Positions 20,811 to 29,017 of a DNA stretch of 45,265 nucleotides are shown piece by piece. The notes under the pieces are model-generated. The model was not told the origin of the DNA. It ran no database searches and saw only the letters and a list, made by a program, of their open reading frames with translations. Position numbers and translations under genes: made by a program. This DNA is from an uncultured Pelagibacteraceae bacterium (GTDB lineage: Bacteria > Pseudomonadota > Alphaproteobacteria > Pelagibacterales > Pelagibacteraceae). How positions within the stretch are numbered: the stretch's first letter is position 1; each line of letters begins with the position of its first letter. The stretch spans positions 1-45,265 of the forward strand of contig CACAYA010000001.1 of assembly GCA_902536575.1 (NCBI GenBank), written 5' to 3'.

Positions 20811-20896
20811 TGGTGCCCTCGGCCAGACTCGAACTGGCACTCCGCAAGCGGCAAGGATTTTAAGTCCTTTGTGTCTACCAATTTCACCACGAGGGC
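20811..20896 (-). tRNA. tRNA-Leu (anticodon TAA)
   Basis: This 86-nt class II tRNA has a 7-bp acceptor stem (GCCCTCG / CGAGGGC) and a long variable arm. The loop CTTAAAA gives anticodon TAA, for leucine. The CCA end is encoded. It is immediately upstream of nadK. A 20-nt segment of its D/anticodon region recurs with one mismatch at 28551-28570. Confidence 0.97.
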
Positions 20897-20982
20897 ATGA
20901 GTTATTTTCATGAGTGTTTATGCCAATATTTATAATTGAACAAGACCTATAAGTAAATTTTTTTATTTTATATCTCTTACTT

Positions 20983-22050
20983 CTAGTCTGCTTCTAGTTT
21001 GAGATCATTTCTATCAAATGTGTGCAAACCATCTAATTTAAAAGATAAACCAATTATATCATTTTCATTTCCAGGAGGTTGGTCTGAACTAATTGCAAAT
21101 ATTGATTTACCCGAAATGTTAAGTCCAACTATCCAATCTGCTCCAGTGGGTTGAATAGTTTCGATTGTACCATTGATATCTCCATTATCTTTTGATGTTA
21201 ATTTTATAGACTCTGGTCTTATGCCTAATGTTTTAACATTATTTTTATCAAACTTTGTTTTATTTAATAAACTTGAGGCTAATTGCTCACCATCATTAAA
21301 ATCTACTATATTCATTTGAGGACTTCCTACAAATTTTGCAACAAAAAGAGATTTTGGATTTTTATATATTTCCATTGGTTTTGCTAGCTGTTCAATTATT
21401 CCTTTATTCATAACTGCTATTGATGTAGCTAAAGTCATTGCTTCCATTTGATCATGTGTAACAAAAACAATAGTGCACCCTAAAGTTTGATGTAACCTTT
21501 TTAATTCTGCTCTCATTTCTAATCGAAGATTTGAATCTAAATTTGAGAGAGGTTCATCTAGTAGTAATAAATTAGGATTTACCGCCAACATTCTTGCCAG
21601 AGCAACCCTTTGTTGTTGTCCACCAGACAACTCAGACGGATATCTATTTTTAAGATTTTTAAGTTGGAAAAGCTTTTCTAATTCTTCAAATCTTTTATCT
21701 TTTTCAGAAGAAGACTCATTTTTCATATCAAGGCCAAAAACAATATTTTGGAATACAGTCATATGAGGCCAAAGCGCATAACTTTGAAACATTAAACCTA
21801 AGTTTCTTTTCTCGGTTTTTAAATATTCTCCTGTATTAGATGAAAAATAGGTTTGATCTCCACAGAATATTTCGCCGCTATCAGGTCTTTCTAATCCAGC
21901 AATCATTCTTAATGTTGTTGTTTTTCCACAACCAGAAGGCCCTAATAAACAAACAAATTCACCAGAAGGAAAAGTGACTGAAAGATTGTCAACAGCTAAA
22001 GAATTTCCTCCAAAATTTTTAACCAAAGAATTTAATTTTATCTCAGACAT
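20983..22050 (-). CDS. ABC transporter ATP-binding protein (Fe3+/polyamine/phosphonate type)
   Basis: This is the ATPase of an importer in the FbpC/PotA group. The 355-aa protein has Walker A GPSGCGKTT (residues 37-45), Q-loop FQSYALWPHMTV, signature LSGGQQQR followed by Walker B LLLLDEPLSNLD, and H-loop VFVTHDQMEAM. A C-terminal TOBE-like regulatory domain (from about residue 265) contains GIRPESIKL and the segment GADWIVGLNISG. The start is set by an AGGAGG that lies within the last codons of the permease gene, directly before TAAATG. It is the third gene of an SBP-permease-ATPase operon. Confidence 0.9.
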   Translation of the reverse strand: MSEIKLNSLVKNFGGNSLAVDNLSVTFPSGEFVCLLGPSGCGKTTTLRMIAGLERPDSGEIFCGDQTYFSSNTGEYLKTEKRNLGLMFQSYALWPHMTVFQNIVFGLDMKNESSSEKDKRFEELEKLFQLKNLKNRYPSELSGGQQQRVALARMLAVNPNLLLLDEPLSNLDSNLRLEMRAELKRLHQTLGCTIVFVTHDQMEAMTLATSIAVMNKGIIEQLAKPMEIYKNPKSLFVAKFVGSPQMNIVDFNDGEQLASSLLNKTKFDKNNVKTLGIRPESIKLTSKDNGDINGTIETIQPTGADWIVGLNISGKSIFAISSDQPPGNENDIIGLSFKLDGLHTFDRNDLKLEAD

Positions 22051-23868
22051 TTACCCTCCTAATCCTGAAGCTAAATTTGTTTTTGTAACTCTATTCAAAA
22101 TTAAAACCGATATCATAACCACTACGCCAATTATTAATATAGTAGCATTTGCCAACTGAGTATATCCAAAATCTAAAAATCTAATAGATTGGGTTGTGAG
22201 TAGCTCTGTTCCTGGAGTTACTAACATGACAACTAAACTTAGCTCTTTCATTCCTGTTATAAATGGAAGAATTATTGCAATTACAAGTGCAGATTTTTGT
22301 AATGGAGCCAATATTGAAACTATCCTTCTCCAAAAACCAGCACCTAAAACCATGCCGGCTTCCTCAGGTTCTGGTCCAACTTGCATCATTGCTGAAATAC
22401 CTGATCTCGATGCATAAGGTAAATAGGTTACTACCATAACCAGAATTAATAAACTAATTGATCCGTACAATGCAGGTATAGGTCCTCTAGCTACAGCAAA
22501 CAAAGAAAGGTAAGCTGCTGCAAATGCTAGACCTGGCATTAAATAAGGTAGGAAAGATATCTGTCTTAAAAAACCAGATATTAATGTTCCAGGCAAACGA
22601 ACAACTGCATAACCAATTAGTAAACCTAATGCACCACATATTATTGATGCAGATCCAGCAATAATAAAACTATTTTTAAGTGCAGTCAAAACTTCTGGAC
22701 TTGTAAACATTCCAGGTTGGTCCATTCCTGGCACATTAACACCCGTCCAATATGCTAAACCAAAATTAGAAAACGAAAAATTGCCTGGCTCCCTCATCAA
22801 AGTCGATAATGCTAAAACTACAAATGGTCCAAGAGCAGCTAATAAAAAAATTAGCCATGCAAATATTGTGGTTGGTGTTCTAAATAGTCCTAATTTAGAT
22901 GGTTGTCGTTTTATACCCTTCCCTCCTACTGTTACAAATCTTTGCCACTTTCTTACTACCCAAATATCAACAAGTAGCAACATTACACCAATTAAACTTA
23001 ATACAATTGCTAGTACAGCAACAACACCTGACTCATTTGATCTAACACTAGAGTAAAGTGAAGTTGAAAGTAATGTATATTTAGCAGGTGTTCCTAATAT
23101 ATATGGTGTAGCGAAGGTTCCTAAAGTTCTTGCAACTGTTAAAAGTAAAACTGACATGGTAGTTGGAATCAACAGTGGTAAAATAATTTTTGTCCAAATA
23201 GCTTTTGTTTTTGCTCCTAGAGTTGAAGCAACTTCTTCCAACTGTATATCTATTTTACTAAGTGCACTTGAAAATAAAAGAAAAGCAAATGGAAAGTAAC
23301 TTAGTGCCATACAAATAGAAATTGGCAAGGGTCCATATGCAAGCCAATCTGGAGGTGTAAATCCAAAAGATTCTAACATACCAGGTGGACCACTTATTTT
23401 TCTATTTTTAAACATTGTAAGCCATGCAGTAGCCATAGCTTGTGAAGGAAGCATGTAAGGTATAATTAATAAAAATCCTAAATATCTTCGTCCAAAAATA
23501 TTAGTGCTAGTAACTAATGATGCTAAAATTAATCCTAATGCTAATGCAATTAAAGTTGCAAAAAAAGATACAGTTATAGAGTTTTTTAAAGGTGTCCAAA
23601 AGATTTTTTCACTTATCGATGATGTAAAAACTCTTTCTACATACTTGTAAGTAAACGCTCCATCTTTCCCCCCAGATAACATTGCATCCATCATAGTTAG
23701 GGATACAGAGTTAGAAAATATTGAAATTATTGGCGCAATAACAAGATAAGTTAAGATTATTACAAGAATTGATCCAATTATAAAACTAGGTTGTAATAAC
23801 AACTGTGAAATTTTTATTTTTATACGAATTAATAAGGAATTTTGATTTGTAGGATTTAAAGAAACCAA
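22051..23868 (-). CDS. ABC transporter permease, fused double-domain FbpB type
   Basis: This 605-aa inner-membrane protein has about 12 hydrophobic segments and two copies of the permease core. EEVASTLGAKTKAIWTKIILPLL near residue 217 and EEAGMVLGAGFWRRIVSILAPLQ near residue 505 are the two EAA motifs that contact the ATPase, so one polypeptide replaces a permease dimer. The start is TTG at 23868, supported by AGAGAGG 6 nt before it; no nearby ATG keeps the same N-terminus. Between the SBP gene and this gene lies a strong hairpin. Substrate assignment depends on the SBP. Confidence 0.9.
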   Translation of the reverse strand: MVSLNPTNQNSLLIRIKIKISQLLLQPSFIIGSILVIILTYLVIAPIISIFSNSVSLTMMDAMLSGGKDGAFTYKYVERVFTSSISEKIFWTPLKNSITVSFFATLIALALGLILASLVTSTNIFGRRYLGFLLIIPYMLPSQAMATAWLTMFKNRKISGPPGMLESFGFTPPDWLAYGPLPISICMALSYFPFAFLLFSSALSKIDIQLEEVASTLGAKTKAIWTKIILPLLIPTTMSVLLLTVARTLGTFATPYILGTPAKYTLLSTSLYSSVRSNESGVVAVLAIVLSLIGVMLLLVDIWVVRKWQRFVTVGGKGIKRQPSKLGLFRTPTTIFAWLIFLLAALGPFVVLALSTLMREPGNFSFSNFGLAYWTGVNVPGMDQPGMFTSPEVLTALKNSFIIAGSASIICGALGLLIGYAVVRLPGTLISGFLRQISFLPYLMPGLAFAAAYLSLFAVARGPIPALYGSISLLILVMVVTYLPYASRSGISAMMQVGPEPEEAGMVLGAGFWRRIVSILAPLQKSALVIAIILPFITGMKELSLVVMLVTPGTELLTTQSIRFLDFGYTQLANATILIIGVVVMISVLILNRVTKTNLASGLGG

Positions 23869-23891
23869 TTTAACCTCTCTAAAAGATTTAT

Positions 23892-23917
23892 AAGGCGGTG
23901 TAAAATTACACCGCCTT
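23892..23917 (-). terminator. Hairpin between SBP and permease genes (attenuator)
   Basis: A perfect 12-bp inverted repeat (AAGGCGGTGTAA / TTACACCGCCTT) with a minimal loop lies in the 72-bp gap after the SBP stop. It is much more GC-rich than the surroundings. No strong U-tract follows on the minus strand, so it may mainly protect the 3' end of the abundant SBP mRNA or terminate partially. Confidence 0.7.
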
Positions 23918-23940
23918 TATATTAACATTAAGCTAACTTT

Positions 23941-25053
23941 TTAATTACTGTGTTTAATCCAAAAATCCATCAGATCAGCTCTACGGTTAGCAACATTAGT
24001 ATTATTTGAAACTAATAAAGAACCTTTCCAAGACTCAGCTGTTGGATATGGGTTATCAGGACTTGAGCCTAAAGATGAGTTAGATGAATACGCTCCTACT
24101 ACACCAACCCATGGATTTGCACCTTCTTGAGTAAGCACATAATATGCAAGTAATCTAGCTGCATTTGGATGCGGAGCTCCTTTTACAATTTGCATATATG
24201 TAGGCTGATTTAAACCTTTAAACGGATCTACTTCACATAAAGCTAATGCTAAATTTTTCTTAGCATTTTCTCTATGACGTCCTAAAGAGTAAATTCCAAT
24301 AGGAGCTTTACTTTGACCTTTAGTTCCTACAGCAACCGCTATTTCATAATCTTCATTATATAAAACAGGGTTGTTTTTTGCTAATCTTTTTACAAACTCT
24401 AGCCCTGCATTTGCTTCTGTAACTTTAAGATCTTTTCCATAATGTTTTTTGTAAGATGCAGCTAATTCATCTGATCTATCTTCCATTGCTGAAAACATTT
24501 GAATCATCGAAGATGCTATACGTGGATCCCACATATGAAATCTTCCAGCCCAATCTTTTTCAGTCAATTGCCACAATGATTTAATTGGACAACTATTTCC
24601 GTAAGTTTCAGAATTATAACCAATCACAAAAGGTTGCCATAAATAAATTAATGGTTTGCTACTATCTGCAGGAATATCTTTAGCAACATAAGGTGGCACA
24701 TAATTTTCAACCATTCCTTTTGGAGTTAGAACAGTGTCTAAAAACGGTCCATCATCATAGCCAACTAAATCGACTATTACATTTCCTGAACTAACTTCTC
24801 TTACTATTCTCTCTGTCATTTCAGAGTCTTTCATTTTTGTTGCATTAACTTTAATTCCGTATTTTGCCTCGAAAGCTGCAGCAACTTTTTTACCCATACG
24901 GCTTGAGTGCCAATATGTGTTTACTTCTCCTTCTTTTTGAGCAGCCGCAATCAATTCATCCAAAGTCATTGCAAACGAAACAACTGGCTGAAGAAATAAA
25001 GTCAGTCCAAAAAAGAATGAAGTAACTAAACTAATAATTTTTTTCTTAGTCAT
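23941..25053 (-). CDS. ABC transporter periplasmic substrate-binding protein (Fe3+-type family)
   Basis: This 370-aa protein has a Sec signal peptide ending VVSFA near residue 28. It continues with the family 1/6-like start TLDELIAAAQKEGEVNTYW, and ends with NRRADLMDFW. The fold family includes FbpA (ferric iron) and binding proteins for phosphonates, thiamine and polyamines. The adjacent tyrosine pair that binds Fe3+ in classic FbpA is not evident: the only YY (LLAYYVLTQEG) sits in a region better explained as a helix. Therefore iron is not certain. A GGAGG 5 nt before the ATG and a good promoter point to high expression. Confidence 0.85.
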   Translation of the reverse strand: MTKKKIISLVTSFFFGLTLFLQPVVSFAMTLDELIAAAQKEGEVNTYWHSSRMGKKVAAAFEAKYGIKVNATKMKDSEMTERIVREVSSGNVIVDLVGYDDGPFLDTVLTPKGMVENYVPPYVAKDIPADSSKPLIYLWQPFVIGYNSETYGNSCPIKSLWQLTEKDWAGRFHMWDPRIASSMIQMFSAMEDRSDELAASYKKHYGKDLKVTEANAGLEFVKRLAKNNPVLYNEDYEIAVAVGTKGQSKAPIGIYSLGRHRENAKKNLALALCEVDPFKGLNQPTYMQIVKGAPHPNAARLLAYYVLTQEGANPWVGVVGAYSSNSSLGSSPDNPYPTAESWKGSLLVSNNTNVANRRADLMDFWIKHSN

Positions 25054-25057
25054 TTTT

Positions 25058-25062
25058 CCTCC
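25058..25062 (-). promoter_or_regulatory. Strong Shine-Dalgarno of the SBP gene
   Basis: GGAGG lies 4 nt upstream of the SBP ATG on the minus strand. Most genes in this window lack a recognisable Shine-Dalgarno, so this one stands out and fixes the start. Confidence 0.7.
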
Positions 25063-25084
25063 ATAGTTAAAGTATAATTAAAAA

Positions 25085-25113
25085 ATACTATCTAGATAAA
25101 AGGCATGATACAA
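25085..25113 (-). promoter_or_regulatory. Candidate promoter of the Fe3+-type ABC operon
   Basis: On the minus strand TTGTAT (25113-25108), 17 bp, TAGTAT (25090-25085). It ends about 32 bp before the SBP ATG. The spacing is ideal and both boxes are one or two bases from consensus. Confidence 0.5.
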
Positions 25114-25200
25114 GCTATTTGTAAGCATTCTAAACTAGACAAACACAGCAATCTTATTTAGTTATTCGATAATTAAACTATAAATTGTATTAATATTCTA

Positions 25201-25977
25201 ATGTCAAATAAATCTGAATTAGTAAAAATATTTGAAAGTGCAGCAAGAGAGGCTGGGAAATTAATCAAAAAAGAATTTGGGAAAGTTGCTGAGTCAAAAG
25301 TTCAATCAAAAGATTTAGGAGATTTCGTTACGAATACTGATTTGGAAACTGAGAATATCTTACTTAATTTACTAAAAAAATATTTTCCAAACTCATCATA
25401 TTTAACAGAGGAGTCTGATCCATTTAAAGGTAACGATGAAACTATAGTTATTGATCCAATTGATGGAACTATTAATTTTATTCATGGAATTCCTTCTATA
25501 GGAATAGTAATTGCTAGAGTTTATAAAGAAGAAATTACCGATGGAATTATATTTAATCCGGTGTCTGATGAGTTATTTTTTGCAACTAAAGATAAAGGAG
25601 CTTGGTGTAATAATGAAAAATTGATGGTTTCACAGAATAAAGAAATTGCTAACAGTTTAATTGGAGCAACAATTCCACATGCTAATCGTGGATACAAAAA
25701 TTATTTAAACGAGATTGATAATGTTGCTAAAAAATGTGCAGGATTTAGATGCACAGGTTCAGCAGCAATTGATCTAAGTTTAGTAGCAAGTGGAAAAACT
25801 GATGCTTTTTATCAAAGAAATCTAAGTTTATGGGATATGTGTTCAGGAGTTTTAATTGTTAAGGAAGCTGGAGGATTGGTTACCCAACCGAATGGTGATG
25901 AATGGACAATCGATTCAACTGACATACTCGCATCTAATAGATTTATACATGAACAAGTTCAAGTTAACTTTAAATAA
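25201..25977 (+). CDS. Inositol monophosphatase family protein
   Basis: This 258-aa protein belongs to the Mg2+-dependent, Li+-sensitive phosphatase family (IMPase/SuhB/CysQ/HisN-like). The signature metal sites are complete: TEES near residue 69, DPIDGTINFIHG at residues 85-96 and WDMCSGVLIVKEAGG near residue 208. Length fits SuhB/IMPase rather than longer FBPase forms. It is divergent from the ABC operon and convergent with the metallopeptidase gene, with no spacer between the two stops. Which phosphomonoester it hydrolyses cannot be told from sequence. Confidence 0.88.
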   Translation: MSNKSELVKIFESAAREAGKLIKKEFGKVAESKVQSKDLGDFVTNTDLETENILLNLLKKYFPNSSYLTEESDPFKGNDETIVIDPIDGTINFIHGIPSIGIVIARVYKEEITDGIIFNPVSDELFFATKDKGAWCNNEKLMVSQNKEIANSLIGATIPHANRGYKNYLNEIDNVAKKCAGFRCTGSAAIDLSLVASGKTDAFYQRNLSLWDMCSGVLIVKEAGGLVTQPNGDEWTIDSTDILASNRFIHEQVQVNFK

Positions 25978-26931
25978 TTAGCACTTTTTCTTTTTTCTTA
26001 AACTTTTTCTTCCTTTCAAATCAGATTTATAAGTACCCACTCCATATGTGCAAAATTGATTACATTTCAAATTTAATAATTTTTTATGATTGTATCTTTT
26101 AGGAATTTCAAATTTCATATCTGGCAAAATTCCTCTGGCGGTTTGAGCTAATGAACACTGTATTTGAAATGGATCAAAAGCAGTCTCAGATGTAGGTGTA
26201 AGGTAAACAGAGTCTTTTAAATCTGGACATCTATAATCTTTTTTATGATTATAAAGTGCTCTAGGAAATTTATGTGACCCGTCTTTACTTAAAATTCCAG
26301 ATTTCATATGTCCACCTCTTTCTTGTCCTTTTTGACAAGGAAAAGCAAAACCTAGGGCATGAAGAATTTCATGATTTATCGTTCTATGAATACTGTTTCC
26401 GAAATCACCTTTTAAAAATACGTAAGCGTGATGAAACCCTCCCTGGCCGCTATCATTATGCTTTATATCAACTAATGATAAATATATTTTTTTAGGATTA
26501 TTAAATCCTTTTAAATTCAAGTAATAATCTGGAAAGTTCATATTCCATCCACCAGTGTAAAATTTTTTATGCATATAATTTGTTCTAACAAATGAAATAT
26601 CTAATTTTCCATCTTTTCTGTAATCAAGTTTTAATTTTTGTTTATTTTTTGTTGCTTTAAAAAATTTCTCATTGGCTTTCATGATAATTTTTTCTGCTTC
26701 ACCATTGATGTCATATTCTCTATCTTTTTCATCTGGCCCTAAAAAATAGATCAAATGAATTTGATAATCATCTGTAACGTCTGGCTGGTCTTCAAAATAT
26801 CTACCTGGTTTTTTATCAGTATCTCTTATGGATAAATCTCTGCTCCTTGGATCTTTATGACCATCAGCTAAAGCAAATGTAGATAAAATTGATATGGCAA
26901 TTAAAAAATTTATTAATCTTCTCATATTCAA
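25978..26931 (-). CDS. Secreted zinc metallopeptidase-like protein (HExxHxxG)
   Basis: I do not recognise the full family of this 317-aa protein. It has a Sec signal peptide (hydrophobic INFLIAISILSTFALA, cleaved before DGHKD). Near residue 190 NHEILHALGFAFPC carries the HExxHxxG zinc-binding motif of metzincin-type peptidases; a histidine in GGHM about 20 residues later is a candidate third ligand. Several cysteines suggest disulfides in the periplasm or outside. The tail is strongly basic. The start may be ATG 26931 or the second ATG 6 nt later. Its start directly abuts the stop of the hydrolase gene, so both secreted enzymes are probably made together. Confidence 0.68.
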   Translation of the reverse strand: MNMRRLINFLIAISILSTFALADGHKDPRSRDLSIRDTDKKPGRYFEDQPDVTDDYQIHLIYFLGPDEKDREYDINGEAEKIIMKANEKFFKATKNKQKLKLDYRKDGKLDISFVRTNYMHKKFYTGGWNMNFPDYYLNLKGFNNPKKIYLSLVDIKHNDSGQGGFHHAYVFLKGDFGNSIHRTINHEILHALGFAFPCQKGQERGGHMKSGILSKDGSHKFPRALYNHKKDYRCPDLKDSVYLTPTSETAFDPFQIQCSLAQTARGILPDMKFEIPKRYNHKKLLNLKCNQFCTYGVGTYKSDLKGRKSLRKKKKC

Positions 26932-28374
26932 TTATTTTAAAGCGTTGACAAAAAATGGAACTGCTATTTCAACAGTTTCTTTTCCATGATCTCCACCAAT
27001 TGTGACTCCTCTTTCTCCACATTTTTTGTACATTTTAATATATATCTTTTTATATAATTTATTGGCTGCCCCTGGTTTTGTAGATGCCTTCTCAAATTTT
27101 TCCCTCCATTTTTTTAAATCCATATTAAAGGCTTCTTTAAAAATATCAGTTTGTTTTTCATGAATGAACCCATCGTCATTCATAACCCACCCTTCAGGAA
27201 CATAAATTTCACATTTATTAAAATGTACAGCATCAGCGCTGTGGTTAGGTGGTGCATCATTATAAAAGTCATGGTACCAACCTTCTTTCACAATTACCTC
27301 AACATTGCCTCCAGCTTTTTTCATTTTTTCCGCATAAGCAACACAAAACTTTGCAAGTGTATAATCATCAGCACCTCCAAGTAAAAATAATATTTTTGTA
27401 GGAGTTGGGGTTGGTTTATCAAATGCTACATTAAAACAATCTGGAGCCATTGGAAGTGAAGCTTTATAATAATTTTCTTCTCCAAGAACTACATCTGAGA
27501 ATTTTTTCTCTACTGCCATATTTGCAGCCATTCCACCTCTTGAATGACCTGTAATACCTAATTTTTTTGCATCAACTCTTGGGTGTTTATCCAGTATTTT
27601 ATAAGCTACTAAAGCATCTAGCTCTCCAGCATTTACAGAAACTTTACCTTGATTAGAACCTGTACTTTTTGCTCCTCTACCTGTAAAACTATCTATTTCA
27701 AAAATACCAATATTATTTTTTAAAAGTTGATTTCTAAAAACGTTACGCCAAGACTGAGTTGGGGATGTAAAGCTACTGGGCCCTCCGCTACCATGGACAG
27801 TTACAACAACTGGTAAATTTTTACCTTCCTTTGGTAAAATTAGTTTTCCAGATACTTCAACAGGAGAGTTTACATAAGATCCATTGATTATTGTTAAGGG
27901 AATACCAGGATTGTAGCTAGTAAATTTTATTATTTCCTCTGTTGCTTCACTTAAATATTTTAAAGGGGTAAAATGCGGAGGACGATTTACTTTAAAAAAC
28001 CTTCCATTGCATTTCCAAGGAGGATTCAGTGCAGCTCTACCTTTTAAGATTGCCTCTTTATCATTAATAAATTCACCTGAATAATTTACATTTGCCTGAT
28101 AACCATCTTTAAAGGTTAGTGAATGGGAAATTTTGATTTTATTTGCCTCAATTTTTCCTTTAAATTTAATATTTTTAGCCCCATATTCAATTCTATTAAA
28201 TGGCCCTAGTGAAAATTTATTGTTTTCTACATTTACAACAAAAGCAGACTCATACCATTCATATTTTCCTTGTTTACATTGAATATCCATTTTCCATGAG
28301 TTGGGATATTCGTTAGCTAATAAATTATTGTAAAACAATAAACTTAGAACCACGATCCCTAAAAGTTTTTTCAT
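26932..28374 (-). CDS. Secreted alpha/beta hydrolase (dienelactone hydrolase-like)
   Basis: This 480-aa protein has the signal peptide MKKLLGIVVLSLLFYNNLLA. A beta-rich N-terminal part (residues 25-130) precedes an alpha/beta hydrolase domain. The oxyanion strand is VVVTVHGSGGP near residue 190. The nucleophile elbow is GITGHSRGGMAAN near residue 275. The likely acid is in LLGGADDYTLAK and the histidine in EGWYHDFYN. This triad fits dienelactone hydrolase/acyl-esterase relatives. It is probably periplasmic and acts on an ester, but the substrate is unknown. It is the first gene of a two-gene unit with the metallopeptidase-like protein. Confidence 0.78.
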   Translation of the reverse strand: MKKLLGIVVLSLLFYNNLLANEYPNSWKMDIQCKQGKYEWYESAFVVNVENNKFSLGPFNRIEYGAKNIKFKGKIEANKIKISHSLTFKDGYQANVNYSGEFINDKEAILKGRAALNPPWKCNGRFFKVNRPPHFTPLKYLSEATEEIIKFTSYNPGIPLTIINGSYVNSPVEVSGKLILPKEGKNLPVVVTVHGSGGPSSFTSPTQSWRNVFRNQLLKNNIGIFEIDSFTGRGAKSTGSNQGKVSVNAGELDALVAYKILDKHPRVDAKKLGITGHSRGGMAANMAVEKKFSDVVLGEENYYKASLPMAPDCFNVAFDKPTPTPTKILFLLGGADDYTLAKFCVAYAEKMKKAGGNVEVIVKEGWYHDFYNDAPPNHSADAVHFNKCEIYVPEGWVMNDDGFIHEKQTDIFKEAFNMDLKKWREKFEKASTKPGAANKLYKKIYIKMYKKCGERGVTIGGDHGKETVEIAVPFFVNALK

Positions 28375-28550
28375 ATAATAAACTATAATTTTTTATCTTT
28401 TTAAGTACAAGTTTAGTAAAAGTCTGAACAAATTTATTAACCTTTATTTTCTAAGATTAATTGAGAGCTAAATTTAATTTATATGATTTTATAGGATATT
28501 TAAGCCTAACTTGGACTACCACGGACTGACTCACTTGTGAATCCCTCAGC

Positions 28551-28570
28551 TTTTAAGTCCTTTGCGTCTA
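28551..28570 (-). repeat. tRNA-Leu-like fragment
   Basis: Twenty nucleotides match the D-arm/anticodon-loop part of tRNA-Leu(TAA) with one mismatch, in the same orientation. The flanking 3' side (28500-28550) shows only scattered resemblance and no acceptor stem. It is at best a remnant of a duplicated or recombined tRNA. Confidence 0.4.
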
Positions 28571-28624
28571 GGTAGGACAAAATTAAAGATGAATAAATAT
28601 TTTTAATAATTATGATTATAATTA

Positions 28625-28828
28625 ATGAAAAAAGATATTGTTAAGTCTCACTTAAAAAAAAAATCACAATCAAAGCTTGCTTTATCAATTAGCCTATTTA
28701 TTGTACTTTTAACCTCTACTGGATACATCTTTAATTCTAAAGGAATAATTTTTCTATTCTATATTGCTTGTTTTGTATTTCTCTACAATTTAGTAATCCA
28801 CTTCTTATTAGAAAAGTTTGATATTTAA
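28625..28828 (+). CDS. Small membrane protein, two predicted helices (67 aa)
   Basis: I do not recognise this 67-aa protein. A lysine-rich N-terminus (MKKDIVKSHLKKKSQSK) is followed by two hydrophobic segments, ALSISLFIVLLTSTGYIF and IIFLFYIACFVFLYNLVI. The basic cytoplasmic start and two spans look like a genuine inner-membrane protein. It is 2 bp upstream of another tiny plus-strand frame. No Shine-Dalgarno is visible. Confidence 0.5.
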   Translation: MKKDIVKSHLKKKSQSKLALSISLFIVLLTSTGYIFNSKGIIFLFYIACFVFLYNLVIHFLLEKFDI

Positions 28829-28830
28829 TT

Positions 28831-28977
28831 ATGATTAAAACGCTCATTAAATTAAAGATTTTAAAATTAATACTAATTGGTGGTGTATCAGGAGCTTATG
28901 TCTTAAAGAGATATTGTTATCAAAAAAATAAAGCAAAAAGTAAAAAAGATAAAAATCCATTGCTTCCTATGCAATGA
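28831..28977 (+). CDS. Small membrane protein, one predicted helix (48 aa)
   Basis: This 48-aa frame begins with ATG 2 bp after the previous stop. It has one hydrophobic stretch (ILKLILIGGVSGAYVL) followed by a very basic tail (KNKAKSKKDK). The close coupling to the 67-aa frame supports both as genes, but at this size chance cannot be ruled out. Confidence 0.42.
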   Translation: MIKTLIKLKILKLILIGGVSGAYVLKRYCYQKNKAKSKKDKNPLLPMQ

Positions 28978-29017
28978 AAATTTTGCGTACGTTTTTGCTC
29001 ACATTTAATATTGTAAT

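Noticed and set aside
28500-28580. A functional tRNA-Leu at this site
   Set aside because: Only the D/anticodon part is similar; acceptor and T stems do not form.
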